A stretch of 64,000 nucleotides of DNA from Allgaiera indica (GCF_900106675.1 NZ_FNOB01000014.1:51099-115098); one strand, 5' to 3'. Shown: positions 1 through 8,321, counted from the stretch's first letter. Numbers and translations are program-made. The notes: generated by a model not told the origin, from the letters alone.

Positions 1-97
<97 letters not shown>

Positions 98-143
98 GTT
101 CGATCGAGACGCGGAAACCACAACTTTGCGGAAGGAAATTCTC

Positions 144-566
144 ATGACACCGAAACGTCAATCCGTCGGCCTTGCCGGGTCGCTCTTCGTCAGCGCGTGC
201 TGCCTGGGCGCAGGGCCCATCCTTGCCGGGCTTGCCGCCGCCCTGGGCTTTAGCGCCTTCCATTCCATCCTGAATGTCTATGTGCTTTTGCCGCTCATGA
301 CGGTCTCGGTGTTGTGGGTTGTCTGGAACCTGCGGATCCAGGGAAACGCCCTGGCCGGATCGGCCCTGCGCTATCCTCCGTTCTGGAGCGGGTTGATCGG
401 CGGATCGGTGGCCTGGGTCGGCGTTCTTCTGCCGCATGTGGTCGCCGGAACCAAGCATGTGGGGACCGATCTGATCATCGTCGGCATGGCGCTGTTCATC
501 GGCGCCTCGCTTTGGAGCGTGATCGACCAGCGCCGCCGTCTCGGCGCCTCGGCCCGTTCGGCCTGA
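144..566 (+). CDS. MerC/MerT-like mercury transport membrane protein
   Basis: A 140-residue inner-membrane protein with about four hydrophobic segments. A Cys-Cys pair in the first segment (S-A-C-C-L-G near residue 20) resembles the metal-relaying cysteines of MerT and MerC, which carry Hg(II) across the inner membrane to MerA. The ATG at 144 is chosen because GGAAGGA lies just upstream at 130-136; a TTG at 126 would be an alternative. It follows merA by 46 bp and is probably in the same operon. MerT has three membrane segments and a different second cysteine pair, which I do not see here, so the exact family is uncertain. Confidence 0.6.
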   Translation: MTPKRQSVGLAGSLFVSACCLGAGPILAGLAAALGFSAFHSILNVYVLLPLMTVSVLWVVWNLRIQGNALAGSALRYPPFWSGLIGGSVAWVGVLLPHVVAGTKHVGTDLIIVGMALFIGASLWSVIDQRRRLGASARSA

Positions 567-594
567 GCGCGAGGTGAAAGCGGCACGGCCCCGT

Positions 595-945
595 TCAGAC
601 GGACGGGGCGCGGTGGCCCAGCAGAATGATCACGGCGCCGGCCAGGCACAGGCCGGCGCCGATGACGTCCCAGCGATCCGGGGCCTGTCCCTCGATGGCC
701 CAGAGCCAGGCCAGCGACGCCAGGATATAGATCCCGCCATAGGCGGCATAGGCGCGCCCGGCCAGCGACAGATCGATCCGCGTCAGCAAGACGGCGAACA
801 GCACCAGCGAGACCACGCCCGGAATGGCCCAAAGGACCGAGCGGTTGAGCCGCAAGATTGCCCATAAGGCGAAGCAGCCCGCGATTTCGAACAGCGCGGC
901 CGCCGCATAGACCGGCCCCGCCTGGCCGAGTTCGGATAGTTTCAT
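595..945 (-). CDS. ynfA: YnfA/UPF0060 family membrane protein
   Basis: A 116-residue protein with four hydrophobic helices. It carries family-typical stretches: an acidic-aromatic first helix ([11 protein letters not shown]), the YAAYGGIYI segment, and a final helix after [15 protein letters not shown]. YnfA proteins are small multidrug-resistance-like inner-membrane proteins, and efflux activity has been proposed for them. The gene points against the flanking mercury genes. Its ATG overlaps the TGA of a short upstream open frame (942-1088) in an ATGA arrangement, which suggests it was once translationally coupled to a gene now mostly lost. Confidence 0.85.
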   Translation of the reverse strand: MKLSELGQAGPVYAAAALFEIAGCFALWAILRLNRSVLWAIPGVVSLVLFAVLLTRIDLSLAGRAYAAYGGIYILASLAWLWAIEGQAPDRWDVIGAGLCLAGAVIILLGHRAPSV

Positions 946-1088
946 TGCATGTCCCGCCCCAATGGTTGGCTTGCGTCGCCCCAGCTTTTGCTACCGCCGG
1001 CGTGATGATGGATCCCCAGATAGCCCAAGTCGGTCAGGACCGCGATGGCAGGGCCGATGCCGAAGGCCCGAAACCGGCTTCTCGATGA
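942..1088 (-). pseudogene. Short open frame coupled to ynfA, probable 3' remnant
   Basis: Between ynfA and the merB-like gene there are about 390 bases without a confident gene. On the minus strand a 48-codon frame without a usual start codon runs into a TGA that overlaps the ynfA ATG. Its peptide (FGIGPAIAVLTDLGYLGIHH in the middle) looks coding and faintly recalls the DLGY region of some transposases, but I cannot assign a family. The ATGA overlap argues for a real 3' end. From 1089 to 1339 I see nothing recognisable. Confidence 0.25.
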
Positions 1089-1339
1089 CTATTGGTCATT
1101 TATATCCCCTGTGGCGGATGAAACGGGACGAATGTCACCCCTGTCCGGCGGATTGCCCCGGGGCCATCCGGGCGCCACAAGATGGCAGGCGGCCCGACTT
1201 GGCAGGCGATCCGGCGGGCAACCCCGAAGCTTGTCTTCCCGGCAGCGATCCATCAACCTGGATCTGCCGCCCCACATGCCGTCTCCGGCGGCCAGGAAGG
1301 GATCCGGCGGCCGATCTACAGAAAACGAGCGAAGAATAC

Positions 1340-2041
1340 ATGAGTATATCTGTCGAAGAGGGAGGCCCGGACCTGGCGCTCCTCTCGGATCCGCAGGTCA
1401 GGGACGCGCTGTCCGCTCTCATGAACGAGTCCCGGCTGGCCGCGCGCTGGGGCGGGCTCTCGCCCGAAACGCGGCAAGTGCATCAAGAGATCCTGCGGAC
1501 GTTTCTGACCGAAGGCGCGCCGCCTGCGGCGTCGGAGTTCCGCGCCGAAACGCTGGCCGACCTGGCCGCGCGCGATCTGGTGCATGTCCGGGACCGCGAG
1601 ATCGCGCTTGCCTATCCCTTCTCTGCCCGACCGACCGATTTCAGGGTCAGATTGCGCGGTGTGACGATCCATGCCATCTGCGCGGTCGACGCGCTCGGCA
1701 CCGCCGCCATGGCCGGCACCGCGGCCGAGGTCACCTGCGTCTGCCCGATCTGCCGAACCGGTGTCGATATCACCGTCGCCTCCGATGGGTTTGCGGTCGA
1801 CCATGCCTCGCGGCCCGAGGCCCGGGTCTGGACCGGCGTCAAGGATGTCGGAACTTGCGCCGCCGACAGCCAGTGCAAGACGATGCGGCTGTTCTGCGGC
1901 CCCGAACATCTGGCGGCCTGGAGGCGCTCTCAGCCGCCCTCGGCACGCGGGTTCGACCTGTCGCTGACCCAGGGTGTGCAACTTGGCGCGGCGATCTTCC
2001 GGCCGTTCATGCAGTCCCCGCACGACAGGGCCGCTTCCTGA
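1340..2041 (+). CDS. merB: Alkylmercury lyase-like protein (MerB family)
   Basis: A 233-residue protein that matches MerB in layout: an N-terminal winged-helix-like region (residues 20-90) with YPFSARPTDFRVRL, then the catalytic half. The C-x-x-D pair of MerB (Cys96 and Asp99 in the plasmid R831b enzyme) is seen as C114-A-V-D117. The second catalytic cysteine probably corresponds to C179, in a region ending LFCGPEHLAAW. MerB breaks carbon-mercury bonds by protonolysis in the cytosol and hands Hg(II) to MerA. The family also includes NosL-like and non-mercury members, and this protein has extra cysteines (C133, C135, C138). Substrate is therefore inferred mainly from the neighbouring merA. Confidence 0.8.
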   Translation: MSISVEEGGPDLALLSDPQVRDALSALMNESRLAARWGGLSPETRQVHQEILRTFLTEGAPPAASEFRAETLADLAARDLVHVRDREIALAYPFSARPTDFRVRLRGVTIHAICAVDALGTAAMAGTAAEVTCVCPICRTGVDITVASDGFAVDHASRPEARVWTGVKDVGTCAADSQCKTMRLFCGPEHLAAWRRSQPPSARGFDLSLTQGVQLGAAIFRPFMQSPHDRAAS

Positions 2042-2240
2042 CCACGCTTGCCCCGTGCGGGTTGACGGCGGGCGCGGTTTCGCCCCGCCGCCCGCAGGGT
2101 TCGCAGATGGAGTGGCAACGCGGGCCGGCCGCCCAACGACCGCGCGCCTTCCAAGTGCGATCGGTTCGAGAAAGACCGCGAAGCATGCGGATTTCGGCAC
2201 TCTGGCGGTCAGGGCCCTATTCGCGATCCCGGCTCTGCCG

Positions 2241-2822
2241 TCAACACGGGGCCGTGGCGGAACGGCTGCTTGGGCCATGGCGGATTTGCCGCGCAAGTTC
2301 TTCGACCACCCGCGGGCGCTGACCCTTCGCGAGGTAGAGATTGACCGAGAACGGCGGAAGCTTGGGAAGGACCCCTGTGAGAGCCAGGATGTCGAGATCG
2401 CTCGGGACGGTCGAGGCCAGCCAAGCCGAGACCGCAAGATCAGCCCGGACGGTGGCGCGTGTCGCATCGATGCTGCCGCTCTCGAACATCGTGCGCCAGG
2501 ACAGGCCGCAATCCTCAAGCGCCCGCAAAACGGCGGGACGGAAGGCGCAGGTCTCGGCCACCAGCGAAACCGGAAGCGGTTTTTTCAGATGTGCCGCGCC
2601 CCCCCTTGCGCCGACCCAGACCAGCTGATCGACCATGAGGCGTTCCCCATGGGATGGCCCCACGGGCTCTTCGATCAGGGCAAGGTCCAGCGCGCCGTTG
2701 CTGACGGCGCTTTGCAGATCCGGTGACGCCAGACAGACAAGCTCGATCTCCACCTTGGGGTGCGCCTCGGCAAACGCCGTCAGGATCGGGGTCAACCACG
2801 TCCCCAGTAGGTCAATGGCCTC
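2241..2822 (-). pseudogene. LysR-type regulator, C-terminal effector domain only
   Basis: The frame encodes the periplasmic-binding-like effector domain of a LysR regulator, from a typical beginning (LLGTWLTPILTAFAEAHPKVEIELV) to a normal-looking end. The winged helix-turn-helix and linker helix are absent. Homology stops near 2822, and sequence homologous to LysE begins on the other strand about 10 bp away. The fragment cannot bind DNA as it stands. It is most simply the stump of a regulator that was transcribed divergently from the adjacent lysE-type exporter before a deletion removed both 5' ends. Confidence 0.75.
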
Positions 2823-3255
2823 GGCCGCGGCGGGGTTGGGCGGCGTCCTTCTGGCGTTTCCCGCATTGCAATTGGCTATGAAAGGGATCGGCACGCATTA
2901 TCTGCTGTGGCTAGCATGGAAAATCGCGCGCAGCGGATCACCGCAGCTGCATGCGAAGATCGCCAAGCCCACCGGCTTTGTGGGTGCGATCTGGCTGGTC
3001 TGGCAAAATCCCAAGGGGTGGGCAATGACATTGGGGGCGGCCGCTTCCTTCGCGTCGCTCGCCGCGGGGCCGATGGATCTGGCGTTCATGCTTGGCGCTT
3101 CGTTCGGCATCGCGGCGAGCCTTTCGCTGTCCTTTTGGTGCGTGGCGGGGCTACTTCTGGCGCGGCTGCTTAGAACGGATGCGCAATGGCATGTCTTCAA
3201 TGCGCTTCTGGGCGCCTTGCTCGCGGTCTCGATCCTTCAGTTGTGGCTTGAATGA
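2815..3255 (+). pseudogene. LysE-family amino-acid exporter, N-terminally truncated
   Basis: LysE/RhtB similarity starts at about 2833 (GLGGVLLAFPALQLAMKGIG) and runs to a normal C-terminus. This covers roughly the last two thirds of the usual 200-210 residues, including the W-L-A-W-K segment and the last membrane helices. The first helices, with the conserved P-G-P motif, are missing. An ATG at 2815 could still start translation, but the product would lack transport-critical helices. The upstream bases belong to the antisense of the LysR fragment, so the native promoter is gone. Confidence 0.78.
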
Positions 3256-3381
3256 GGGGAACACTTCGCCGGGCGTCTATGCGGCCAGCCGTGACGCGGC
3301 CAGGGCGTTTCGGGCCGCGCGGTCATCGAGGCGGTGGTTCGGGGCCGCCACGGTCAAGCCGCGGCCCGCTGATCCGCGCGC

Positions 3382-4158
3382 TCAGACACCGGCATACCAC
3401 TCATAGCCCCGATCCTCCCAATAGCCACCCTTGCCGCCGCGAATGCCCGAGAGCGTGGACACCAGCGTGATCGACTTGACATACTTGGCCATCTTGTAGC
3501 CCAGCTGCCGCTCGACCCGCAGGCGCAACGGCGCCCCGTTCGCCACCGGCAGGGGCGCGTCATTCATCGCCAGGGCAAGGATGGTCTGCGGATGGCGTGC
3601 AGTGCGCAGGTCGATGCTTTCATAGTAGAATTGCGGCCCGTCCAGCCCGGTGCTCAGCGCATCGAAACAGCGAAAGACGACATAGCGCGCGGCAGGGCGC
3701 GTGCCCGCCCGATCAAGCAGGTGCGACAGGCGCACGCCTTGCCATTTCGCGATGCAGCTCCAGCCCTCGACGCAATCGTGGCGGGTGATCTGGCTTTGCT
3801 GCGGCATTGCCCGCAGATCGGCCAGCGACAGCTTCAGCGGCATTGCGACCTCTCCGCCAAGGGTCAGCCGGTAGTCCGCGAAGCCGCCCTTCTTCAGCGT
3901 CAGGTAGTCCGGTGCCTGCGGGTCGGTCGATCCGTTCGGACGCATCGGCTGGCGGATATCGGCCTCGGAATAGGTCGGGGCCAGCGCATCGCGGCCTTGA
4001 AACAGGCGCTGCGCCGCATCCGTCAGCCGGTTGGCCGAAAGCAGGATGCCCCGGGCCGGATCGTCCGGGTTCGACAGGAAGTCGAATGTCTTGCAGCCCG
4101 AGAGCGTTGTTGCGGCAAGGCTTCCGGCGCCGAGGCGCAAGATCGTACGGCGGTCCAT
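3382..4158 (-). CDS. Tat-exported molybdopterin-dependent oxidoreductase (sulfite oxidase/YedY-like)
   Basis: A 258-residue protein of the sulfite-oxidase fold. A twin-arginine start (M-D-R-R-T-I-L) and a lipobox-like L-S-G-C at residue 22 suggest Tat export and lipid anchoring. The Mo-ligating cysteine is probably C129 in R-H-D-C-V-E-G-W, a motif typical of the family. The gene follows a cytochrome b561-type membrane protein by one base, which is the usual arrangement of a periplasmic Mo enzyme with its quinone-linked electron carrier. The substrate is unknown; MsrP repairs periplasmic methionine sulfoxide, but this protein is shorter and diverged. The cluster sits under an ECF sigma factor, suggesting an envelope redox role. 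Confidence 0.85.
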   Translation of the reverse strand: MDRRTILRLGAGSLAATTLSGCKTFDFLSNPDDPARGILLSANRLTDAAQRLFQGRDALAPTYSEADIRQPMRPNGSTDPQAPDYLTLKKGGFADYRLTLGGEVAMPLKLSLADLRAMPQQSQITRHDCVEGWSCIAKWQGVRLSHLLDRAGTRPAARYVVFRCFDALSTGLDGPQFYYESIDLRTARHPQTILALAMNDAPLPVANGAPLRLRVERQLGYKMAKYVKSITLVSTLSGIRGGKGGYWEDRGYEWYAGV

Positions 4159-4159
4159 G

Positions 4160-5008
4160 TCAGTCCTCCTCGGTTTCTTGGCCGTCGCCGGTGATCCTGT
4201 AGCGCCCGGTGACGATCGAGCGCAGCTCGTTCAGCGGCCCCGCGACCAGCACCATCGCGATATGGACCACGAAGAAGGCCACGATCAGCACCATCCCCAG
4301 GAAATGCAGGCTGCGCGCCGTCTGCCGCCCTCCGAAAAGATCGAGCAGCAGGGGCCAGGCCGCGTCCATTGCCGGCGACATGGTCAGCCCGGTCAGGATC
4401 ATCAGCGGGAAAAGCACGAAGAAGACCGCGAAATAGGTCAGCTTCTGCACAGGGCTATAGCGCCGCCCGTGGCGCAGCGGGCCGCGCAGATGGGCGACGA
4501 TGTCGCGCCCAAGACCCCGAAGGTCGCGGCGCCCGGGCAGGATATCGCGGCGCAGATGCCCGTTCACCAGGCTTGCCACCGCCCAGATCGCCAGCGTGCC
4601 CACCAGCGCCCAGGCGAAGAAGAAATGCACCACCCGCCCGGTGGCGAGATCCTGCGACGAAGGGATGGTGGCCCAGGCCGGAAAGGCGCGGGGCTGGGGG
4701 GCAGCGGCGGGCCCGCTCAGCCCCAGGACGCCGGTGGTGTCGAAGCGGTGGCCAAGGATCTGGGTGACGCCCTTCGCCGGCGTGGATCCCTGGCCGCCCT
4801 CGGCGCCGATCCGCAGCACGGCATTGTCGAAACCCTGCGTCATCCCGGATTGCTGCCCGATGTAAAGCACGGGGTGTGCGTTGAATATCTGCAACCCTGA
4901 GAGCAGCAGGAAGAAGACGCAGACGGCCCACATCCAGTGGGTGATCCGGGTCCAGGGCCCGTGCCGCCGGATCACTTCCGGCGTCGGTCCGTCAACTCTG
5001 TTTCGCAT
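4160..5008 (-). CDS. Cytochrome b561-type membrane subunit
   Basis: A 282-residue integral membrane protein of the di-heme cytochrome b/Ni-Fe-hydrogenase b-subunit family. It has about four transmembrane helices. Candidate heme-ligating histidines are seen in R-H-G-P-W-T-R-I-T-H-W near residue 15-25, in a V-V-H-F-F-F-A-W-A segment, and in the last helices (LHFLGMVLIVAFFVVHIAMV). It most likely passes electrons between the quinone pool and the periplasmic molybdoprotein encoded immediately downstream. Start and stop are one base apart, so the two are co-translated. Confidence 0.85.
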   Translation of the reverse strand: MRNRVDGPTPEVIRRHGPWTRITHWMWAVCVFFLLLSGLQIFNAHPVLYIGQQSGMTQGFDNAVLRIGAEGGQGSTPAKGVTQILGHRFDTTGVLGLSGPAAAPQPRAFPAWATIPSSQDLATGRVVHFFFAWALVGTLAIWAVASLVNGHLRRDILPGRRDLRGLGRDIVAHLRGPLRHGRRYSPVQKLTYFAVFFVLFPLMILTGLTMSPAMDAAWPLLLDLFGGRQTARSLHFLGMVLIVAFFVVHIAMVLVAGPLNELRSIVTGRYRITGDGQETEED

Positions 5009-5033
5009 CCCGAGACCACCCGCGTCAGAATAT

Positions 5034-5059
5034 GGGGCTGCCCGATGGCGGACAGCCCC
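5034..5059 (-). terminator. Stem-loop between fasciclin and cytochrome b genes
   Basis: A GGGGCTG/CAGCCCC stem of 7 bp with a 12-base loop lies in the 60-bp gap between the fasciclin stop and the cytochrome b start. No clear T tract follows on the minus strand, so it may be an attenuator or mRNA-stabilising hairpin that makes fasciclin mRNA more abundant than the downstream genes. Confidence 0.5.
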
Positions 5060-5068
5060 GATCCAAGG

Positions 5069-5617
5069 TCAGCTTTTCGGCAGCATGACAGTGTTGATCA
5101 CCTGGATCACGCCGTTCGACTGCATGACATCGGGGATCGTGACCATCGCGGTATCGCCGTTCTCATCCCGGATCATCAGCTTGCCATCCTTCTCGAAGGC
5201 GGTCAGCTTGCACCCGCCGAGGGTGTTGAGCGTCGCCTCGCCGGTCTGCATCGCCACCTTCTCGATGTCGGCCACGGTCTCTTTGCCCGCCAGCACATGG
5301 CAGGTGAGGATCTTCTGGAGCTTGGCCTTGTTCTCGGGCTTGAGCAGCGTCTGGACCGTGCCCTTGGGCAGCTTGGCAAAGGCCTCGTTGGTCGGCGCGA
5401 AGACGGTGAACGGCCCCTTGCCCTCCAGCGTCTTGACCAGGCCCGCAGCCTTGACCGCGGCGACCAGGGTGGTGTGGTCCTTGGAATTCACGGCATTCTG
5501 GATGATGTTCTTGCTGGCATACATCGGCGCGCCACCGACCATCGGATTTGCCTGCGCGGCAACGGCGGTCAGCGCCACGGCGGTGGCGGCGGCAAGGGTG
5601 CGGAAAGGTGCAGTCAT
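5069..5617 (-). CDS. Secreted fasciclin (FAS1) domain protein
   Basis: A 182-residue protein with a Sec signal peptide (about residues 1-23, ending A-V-A-A-Q-A) followed by one FAS1 domain. Family motifs are clear: TTLVAAVKAAGLVKTL, GPFTVFAPTNEAFAKLP, the K-A-K-L-Q-K-I-L-T-C-H segment, and I-Q-V-I-N-T-V-M at the end. The ATG at 5617 is preceded by AGGAGA; longer starts would spoil the signal peptide. FAS1 proteins mediate adhesion or envelope interactions. A close paralogue lies at 58877-59437. Both have the same ECF-type promoter signature, so this gene is probably expressed from its own promoter within the sigma-factor cluster. Confidence 0.92.
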   Translation of the reverse strand: MTAPFRTLAAATAVALTAVAAQANPMVGGAPMYASKNIIQNAVNSKDHTTLVAAVKAAGLVKTLEGKGPFTVFAPTNEAFAKLPKGTVQTLLKPENKAKLQKILTCHVLAGKETVADIEKVAMQTGEATLNTLGGCKLTAFEKDGKLMIRDENGDTAMVTIPDVMQSNGVIQVINTVMLPKS

Positions 5618-5668
5618 CTGGGTTTCTCCTGTTGAGCGGACCCGGGAAAATCCCCGGTCCATGGTATC

Positions 5669-5698
5669 AGCTACGGGCCGCACCGGCGAAAAGTTTCA
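5669..5698 (-). promoter_or_regulatory. Predicted ECF sigma-factor promoter of the first fasciclin gene
   Basis: Read on the minus strand, TGAAAC (5698-5693) is followed after 17 bases by CGTAGCT (5675-5669), about 50 bp before the fasciclin start codon. Exactly the same two hexamer-like boxes with the same 17-base spacer length precede the second fasciclin gene at 59489-59518, while the spacers differ. This layout fits a -35/-10 pair read by an ECF sigma factor. Confidence 0.6.
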
Positions 5699-5752
5699 AC
5701 GTGGAGAAAAAAATCGCGATGGCCGCCCCGATCAGGCGGTTCGGCGCGCGCC

Positions 5753-6424
5753 TTACGTCAGCGACAGGACCCCGGCGCCCAGAACCCGGGTGGGCCGACC
5801 ATTGGGCGACCCGCCCGCGGGTTCCAGGCTGACCGCCAGCGTGTCGCCCGCGGACAGCTTCGGCACGGTCAGTTTCCGTGTCGCTGCGCTGACAAGGCCC
5901 ACCGGGGCCGGCGGGTTGCCGGGCGTGATGATCCACAGCTCGTAATCATGCGCCGCCGCGGGGCCCGGGCCCCTGGTGCGGGTTATCGTCACGACGTTTT
6001 GGTCCGTGTCATAGCGCGCCTGGAAGATCAGCGCGCCGTCCGCGGCCGCGATCCGTGCCGTCAGAGCCTGGGGCGTGGTATCGAGCCCGGTGAGGTAGAC
6101 GCCGAAGGCGGCCACAGCCGCCGTGGCGCCAAGCGCCGCGAGGAACCAGCGCCGGCGCGGAAGCCGTTTGGCGACAGGTTCGGGCCGTCCGAAGATCCTG
6201 GCCTCGATCGCCGGCATCAAATCAGGTGCCGGTTCCTCTGGATATTCCGCGTCGAGAGGCGCCAGATGCGCGGCCCAGCCGGCGACCTTTTCCGCAAAGG
6301 CGGGCTCACGGCGCAGGCGGGATTCGACGGCCAGCCGCTCGGGCAACGAAAGAACCCCAAGGACGTATTCCGCGGCAAGGAAATCGTCGCCGTCTTCGGG
6401 CAGAGGAGGGGGAAGCGTGCTCAT
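5753..6424 (-). CDS. Anti-sigma factor, RskA/anti-sigma-K type
   Basis: A 223-residue membrane protein. It has a cytoplasmic anti-sigma domain (residues 10-60; FLAAEYVLGVLSLPERLAVESRLRREP is typical), one transmembrane helix (about 93-113, after R-R-R) and a periplasmic RskA-type domain ending in V-S-L-E-P-A-G-G-S-P. Such proteins hold an ECF sigma factor inactive until a periplasmic signal triggers release or proteolysis. The ATG overlaps the stop of the sigma gene (ATGA), so the pair is co-translated. I see no zinc-binding H-x3-C-x2-C motif, so signal sensing is unlike ChrR or RsrA. Confidence 0.88.
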   Translation of the reverse strand: MSTLPPPLPEDGDDFLAAEYVLGVLSLPERLAVESRLRREPAFAEKVAGWAAHLAPLDAEYPEEPAPDLMPAIEARIFGRPEPVAKRLPRRRWFLAALGATAAVAAFGVYLTGLDTTPQALTARIAAADGALIFQARYDTDQNVVTITRTRGPGPAAAHDYELWIITPGNPPAPVGLVSAATRKLTVPKLSAGDTLAVSLEPAGGSPNGRPTRVLGAGVLSLT

Positions 6425-6969
6425 TGTGCAAGACACTCCTTCAGCCGAAGCAGCCCCCTTCGCAGCCAGGTGCGCACAGTGTTGAGCGGGATCGCATGCC
6501 GATCCGCCAGTTCCGCATAGCTCAACCCATCGAGATAGGCCCCCCGGATCGCGGCGGCGTGGGCGGGCGGCAATATCTCGAAGCATTTCGAGACGCGACC
6601 TGCCTCGCCCTGCGCGACGGCGCGCGCCTCTGCGCCCGGCGCAGGGTCGGGGATCATCGCGAACGGGTCTGATTCGCTGCTGTCGATCGTCTCCTCTCGA
6701 CGTGACCGCAGCCGGTCGATGGAATGATTTCTCGCGATCGAGATCAACCATGTCATCGCCCTGCCCCGGTCTGCGTCGAACCGGCCGGCATTGATCCAGA
6801 TCCGTGTAAACACTTCTTGTAGGGCCTCCTCGGCCTCTGCGCGGTTCCTTAATATACGGAGGCAAACCCCGTAGAGTTTCGCAGAAGCCGCAGAATAAAG
6901 CGTACGAAACGCCACCCGATCGCCACCGGCGACGCCCTTCAAAAGATGCGCGATCTGATCGTCCTGCAT
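6421..6969 (-). CDS. ECF RNA polymerase sigma factor (SigK/RpoE-like)
   Basis: A 182-residue group 4 sigma factor with region 2 (about residues 22-90, including AEEALQEVFTRIW and the -10 recognition helix DADRGRAMTWLISIARNHSIDRLR) and region 4 (about 130-180, with LSYAELADRHAIPLNTVRTWLRRGLLRL). It heads a minus-strand cluster with its anti-sigma factor, a fasciclin protein and a Mo oxidoreductase pair. In mycobacteria SigK with RskA likewise controls fasciclin-like MPT70/MPT83, a parallel that supports the predicted regulon. I do not find the fasciclin promoter signature before this gene itself. Confidence 0.93.
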   Translation of the reverse strand: MQDDQIAHLLKGVAGGDRVAFRTLYSAASAKLYGVCLRILRNRAEAEEALQEVFTRIWINAGRFDADRGRAMTWLISIARNHSIDRLRSRREETIDSSESDPFAMIPDPAPGAEARAVAQGEAGRVSKCFEILPPAHAAAIRGAYLDGLSYAELADRHAIPLNTVRTWLRRGLLRLKECLAQ

Positions 6970-7271
6970 CCACGCAATGTGAAGACAGCCGATCTTTCGT
7001 CAAGTGCTGATTCACGGTCGATCCCCGAATGTGGGGCAGGTCCGCCAAGGTTCCCGCTGTCCGGCCGGATCAGGAAACCCTCATCGTGCCTGCAAGTAGG
7101 ACGTGCCTGGCGGTGCAATCAGTCTTGCCGATATCGCCCCGATCGCCACGGCCCAGTGCAACGCGCGGCCCGCGCCGGTCGCGTGCCGCGCGTCTATCGT
7201 TCCGCAGGTGCTTGGATTGGGACGGACAGAGCGGTAAGGCCTTGGCCAGACCGTCGCATCCGGTAGATCAA
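6970..7271. other. Intergenic region between divergent sigma and EamA genes
   Basis: About 300 bp between divergently transcribed genes must hold both promoters. I found no convincing operator, no copy of the TGAAAC-N17-CGTAGCT signature, and no coding frame with family resemblance. Confidence 0.5.
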
Positions 7272-8261
7272 ATGACACGCCATCCACAATTCGGCATCTT
7301 CCTTGGCCTTTTCGGGGCGCTGGCGATCACCCCCGATACGCTGCTCATGCGGTGGTCGGCGATGGGCGGTGCCGAGATGACTGCCTGGCGCGGGCTGCTG
7401 ATGGGCGCGACGCTTCTGTCGGCATGGCTGATCTTCCGGCGGCGGCATCTGCGCGGCGATCTGCGCGCCATCGCCTGCGGGGCGGGCATGTTGGTCGTGG
7501 TCTGCCAGTTCTTCAACCTGTCGCTCTTCGCGATCGGCATCGCGGTGGCGCCGGTTCCCGTGGTGCTGTTCAGCGTCGCGACGACGCCGATCTTTTCCGC
7601 CCTCCTGTCCCGGATGCTGCTGGGCGAGGGGACGCATTGGTCGACCTGGGCGACGATCGTGGCGGTGCTGGCCGGTATCGGCATCGCGGTGTTCGGGGCG
7701 TCGCCGGGCGGGGCCGGGGGCAGCCCGCTGTTGGGGGCCGCGGCCGGGCTGGGCGTGGCGTTGAGCCTTGCGCTCAGCTTCGTCACCATCCGTCGCCGCA
7801 CACAACTGCCGATCCTGCTGATGGTGGCGGTCGGCGCCATGCTGGCCGGTCTTTTCAGCCTGGCGTGGATCGGGCCTAGGGCGATGGCGGGCGGCCACCT
7901 CTGGGCCATCGCGCTTTCCGGCGGGCTGATTCTGCCGGTATCGTTCTTCTCGCTTTCGCTGGCGCCGCGCTACACGCAGGCATCGAACGTGAGCCTCTTG
8001 CTGCTGCTTGAAACCATCCTTGGCCCGATCTGGGTCTGGGCAGGCATCGGTGTGGCGCCGACGCCGGCGATGCTGGCCGGCGGCGCGATCGTGATCGGAA
8101 GTCTCGCGGTCTACCTATGGTATGCCGCGCAGCGCCAGACCCGGGTGCGCGGCTTGGCGCCCAGTTCGGAACCCAGTTCGGGGGCCAGTTTGGACGATGA
8201 GGGCCGCGTTTCCCCTTCGACGCCGACACCCGCCATGGCGCCGGGATCCGTGACGCAGTAG
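7272..8261 (+). CDS. EamA/DMT-family transporter
   Basis: A 329-residue protein with ten predicted transmembrane helices in two EamA repeats (about residues 5-140 and 155-285). It begins F-G-I-F-L-G-L-F-G-A-L-A-I-T-P-D-T and has the helix-end pattern typical of drug/metabolite exporters. The last 40 residues are hydrophilic and contain a short imperfect P-S-S-E-P-S-S-G repeat. The ATG at 7272 places the first helix at the N-terminus. The substrate cannot be read from sequence; DMT exporters move metabolites, amino acids or drugs. Confidence 0.85.
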   Translation: MTRHPQFGIFLGLFGALAITPDTLLMRWSAMGGAEMTAWRGLLMGATLLSAWLIFRRRHLRGDLRAIACGAGMLVVVCQFFNLSLFAIGIAVAPVPVVLFSVATTPIFSALLSRMLLGEGTHWSTWATIVAVLAGIGIAVFGASPGGAGGSPLLGAAAGLGVALSLALSFVTIRRRTQLPILLMVAVGAMLAGLFSLAWIGPRAMAGGHLWAIALSGGLILPVSFFSLSLAPRYTQASNVSLLLLLETILGPIWVWAGIGVAPTPAMLAGGAIVIGSLAVYLWYAAQRQTRVRGLAPSSEPSSGASLDDEGRVSPSTPTPAMAPGSVTQ

Positions 8262-8321
8262 GACAACACCCGGACCGCGCCGTCGACGCGGGTCACCATC
8301 TCGGACGGGAAGGAAGACCTC

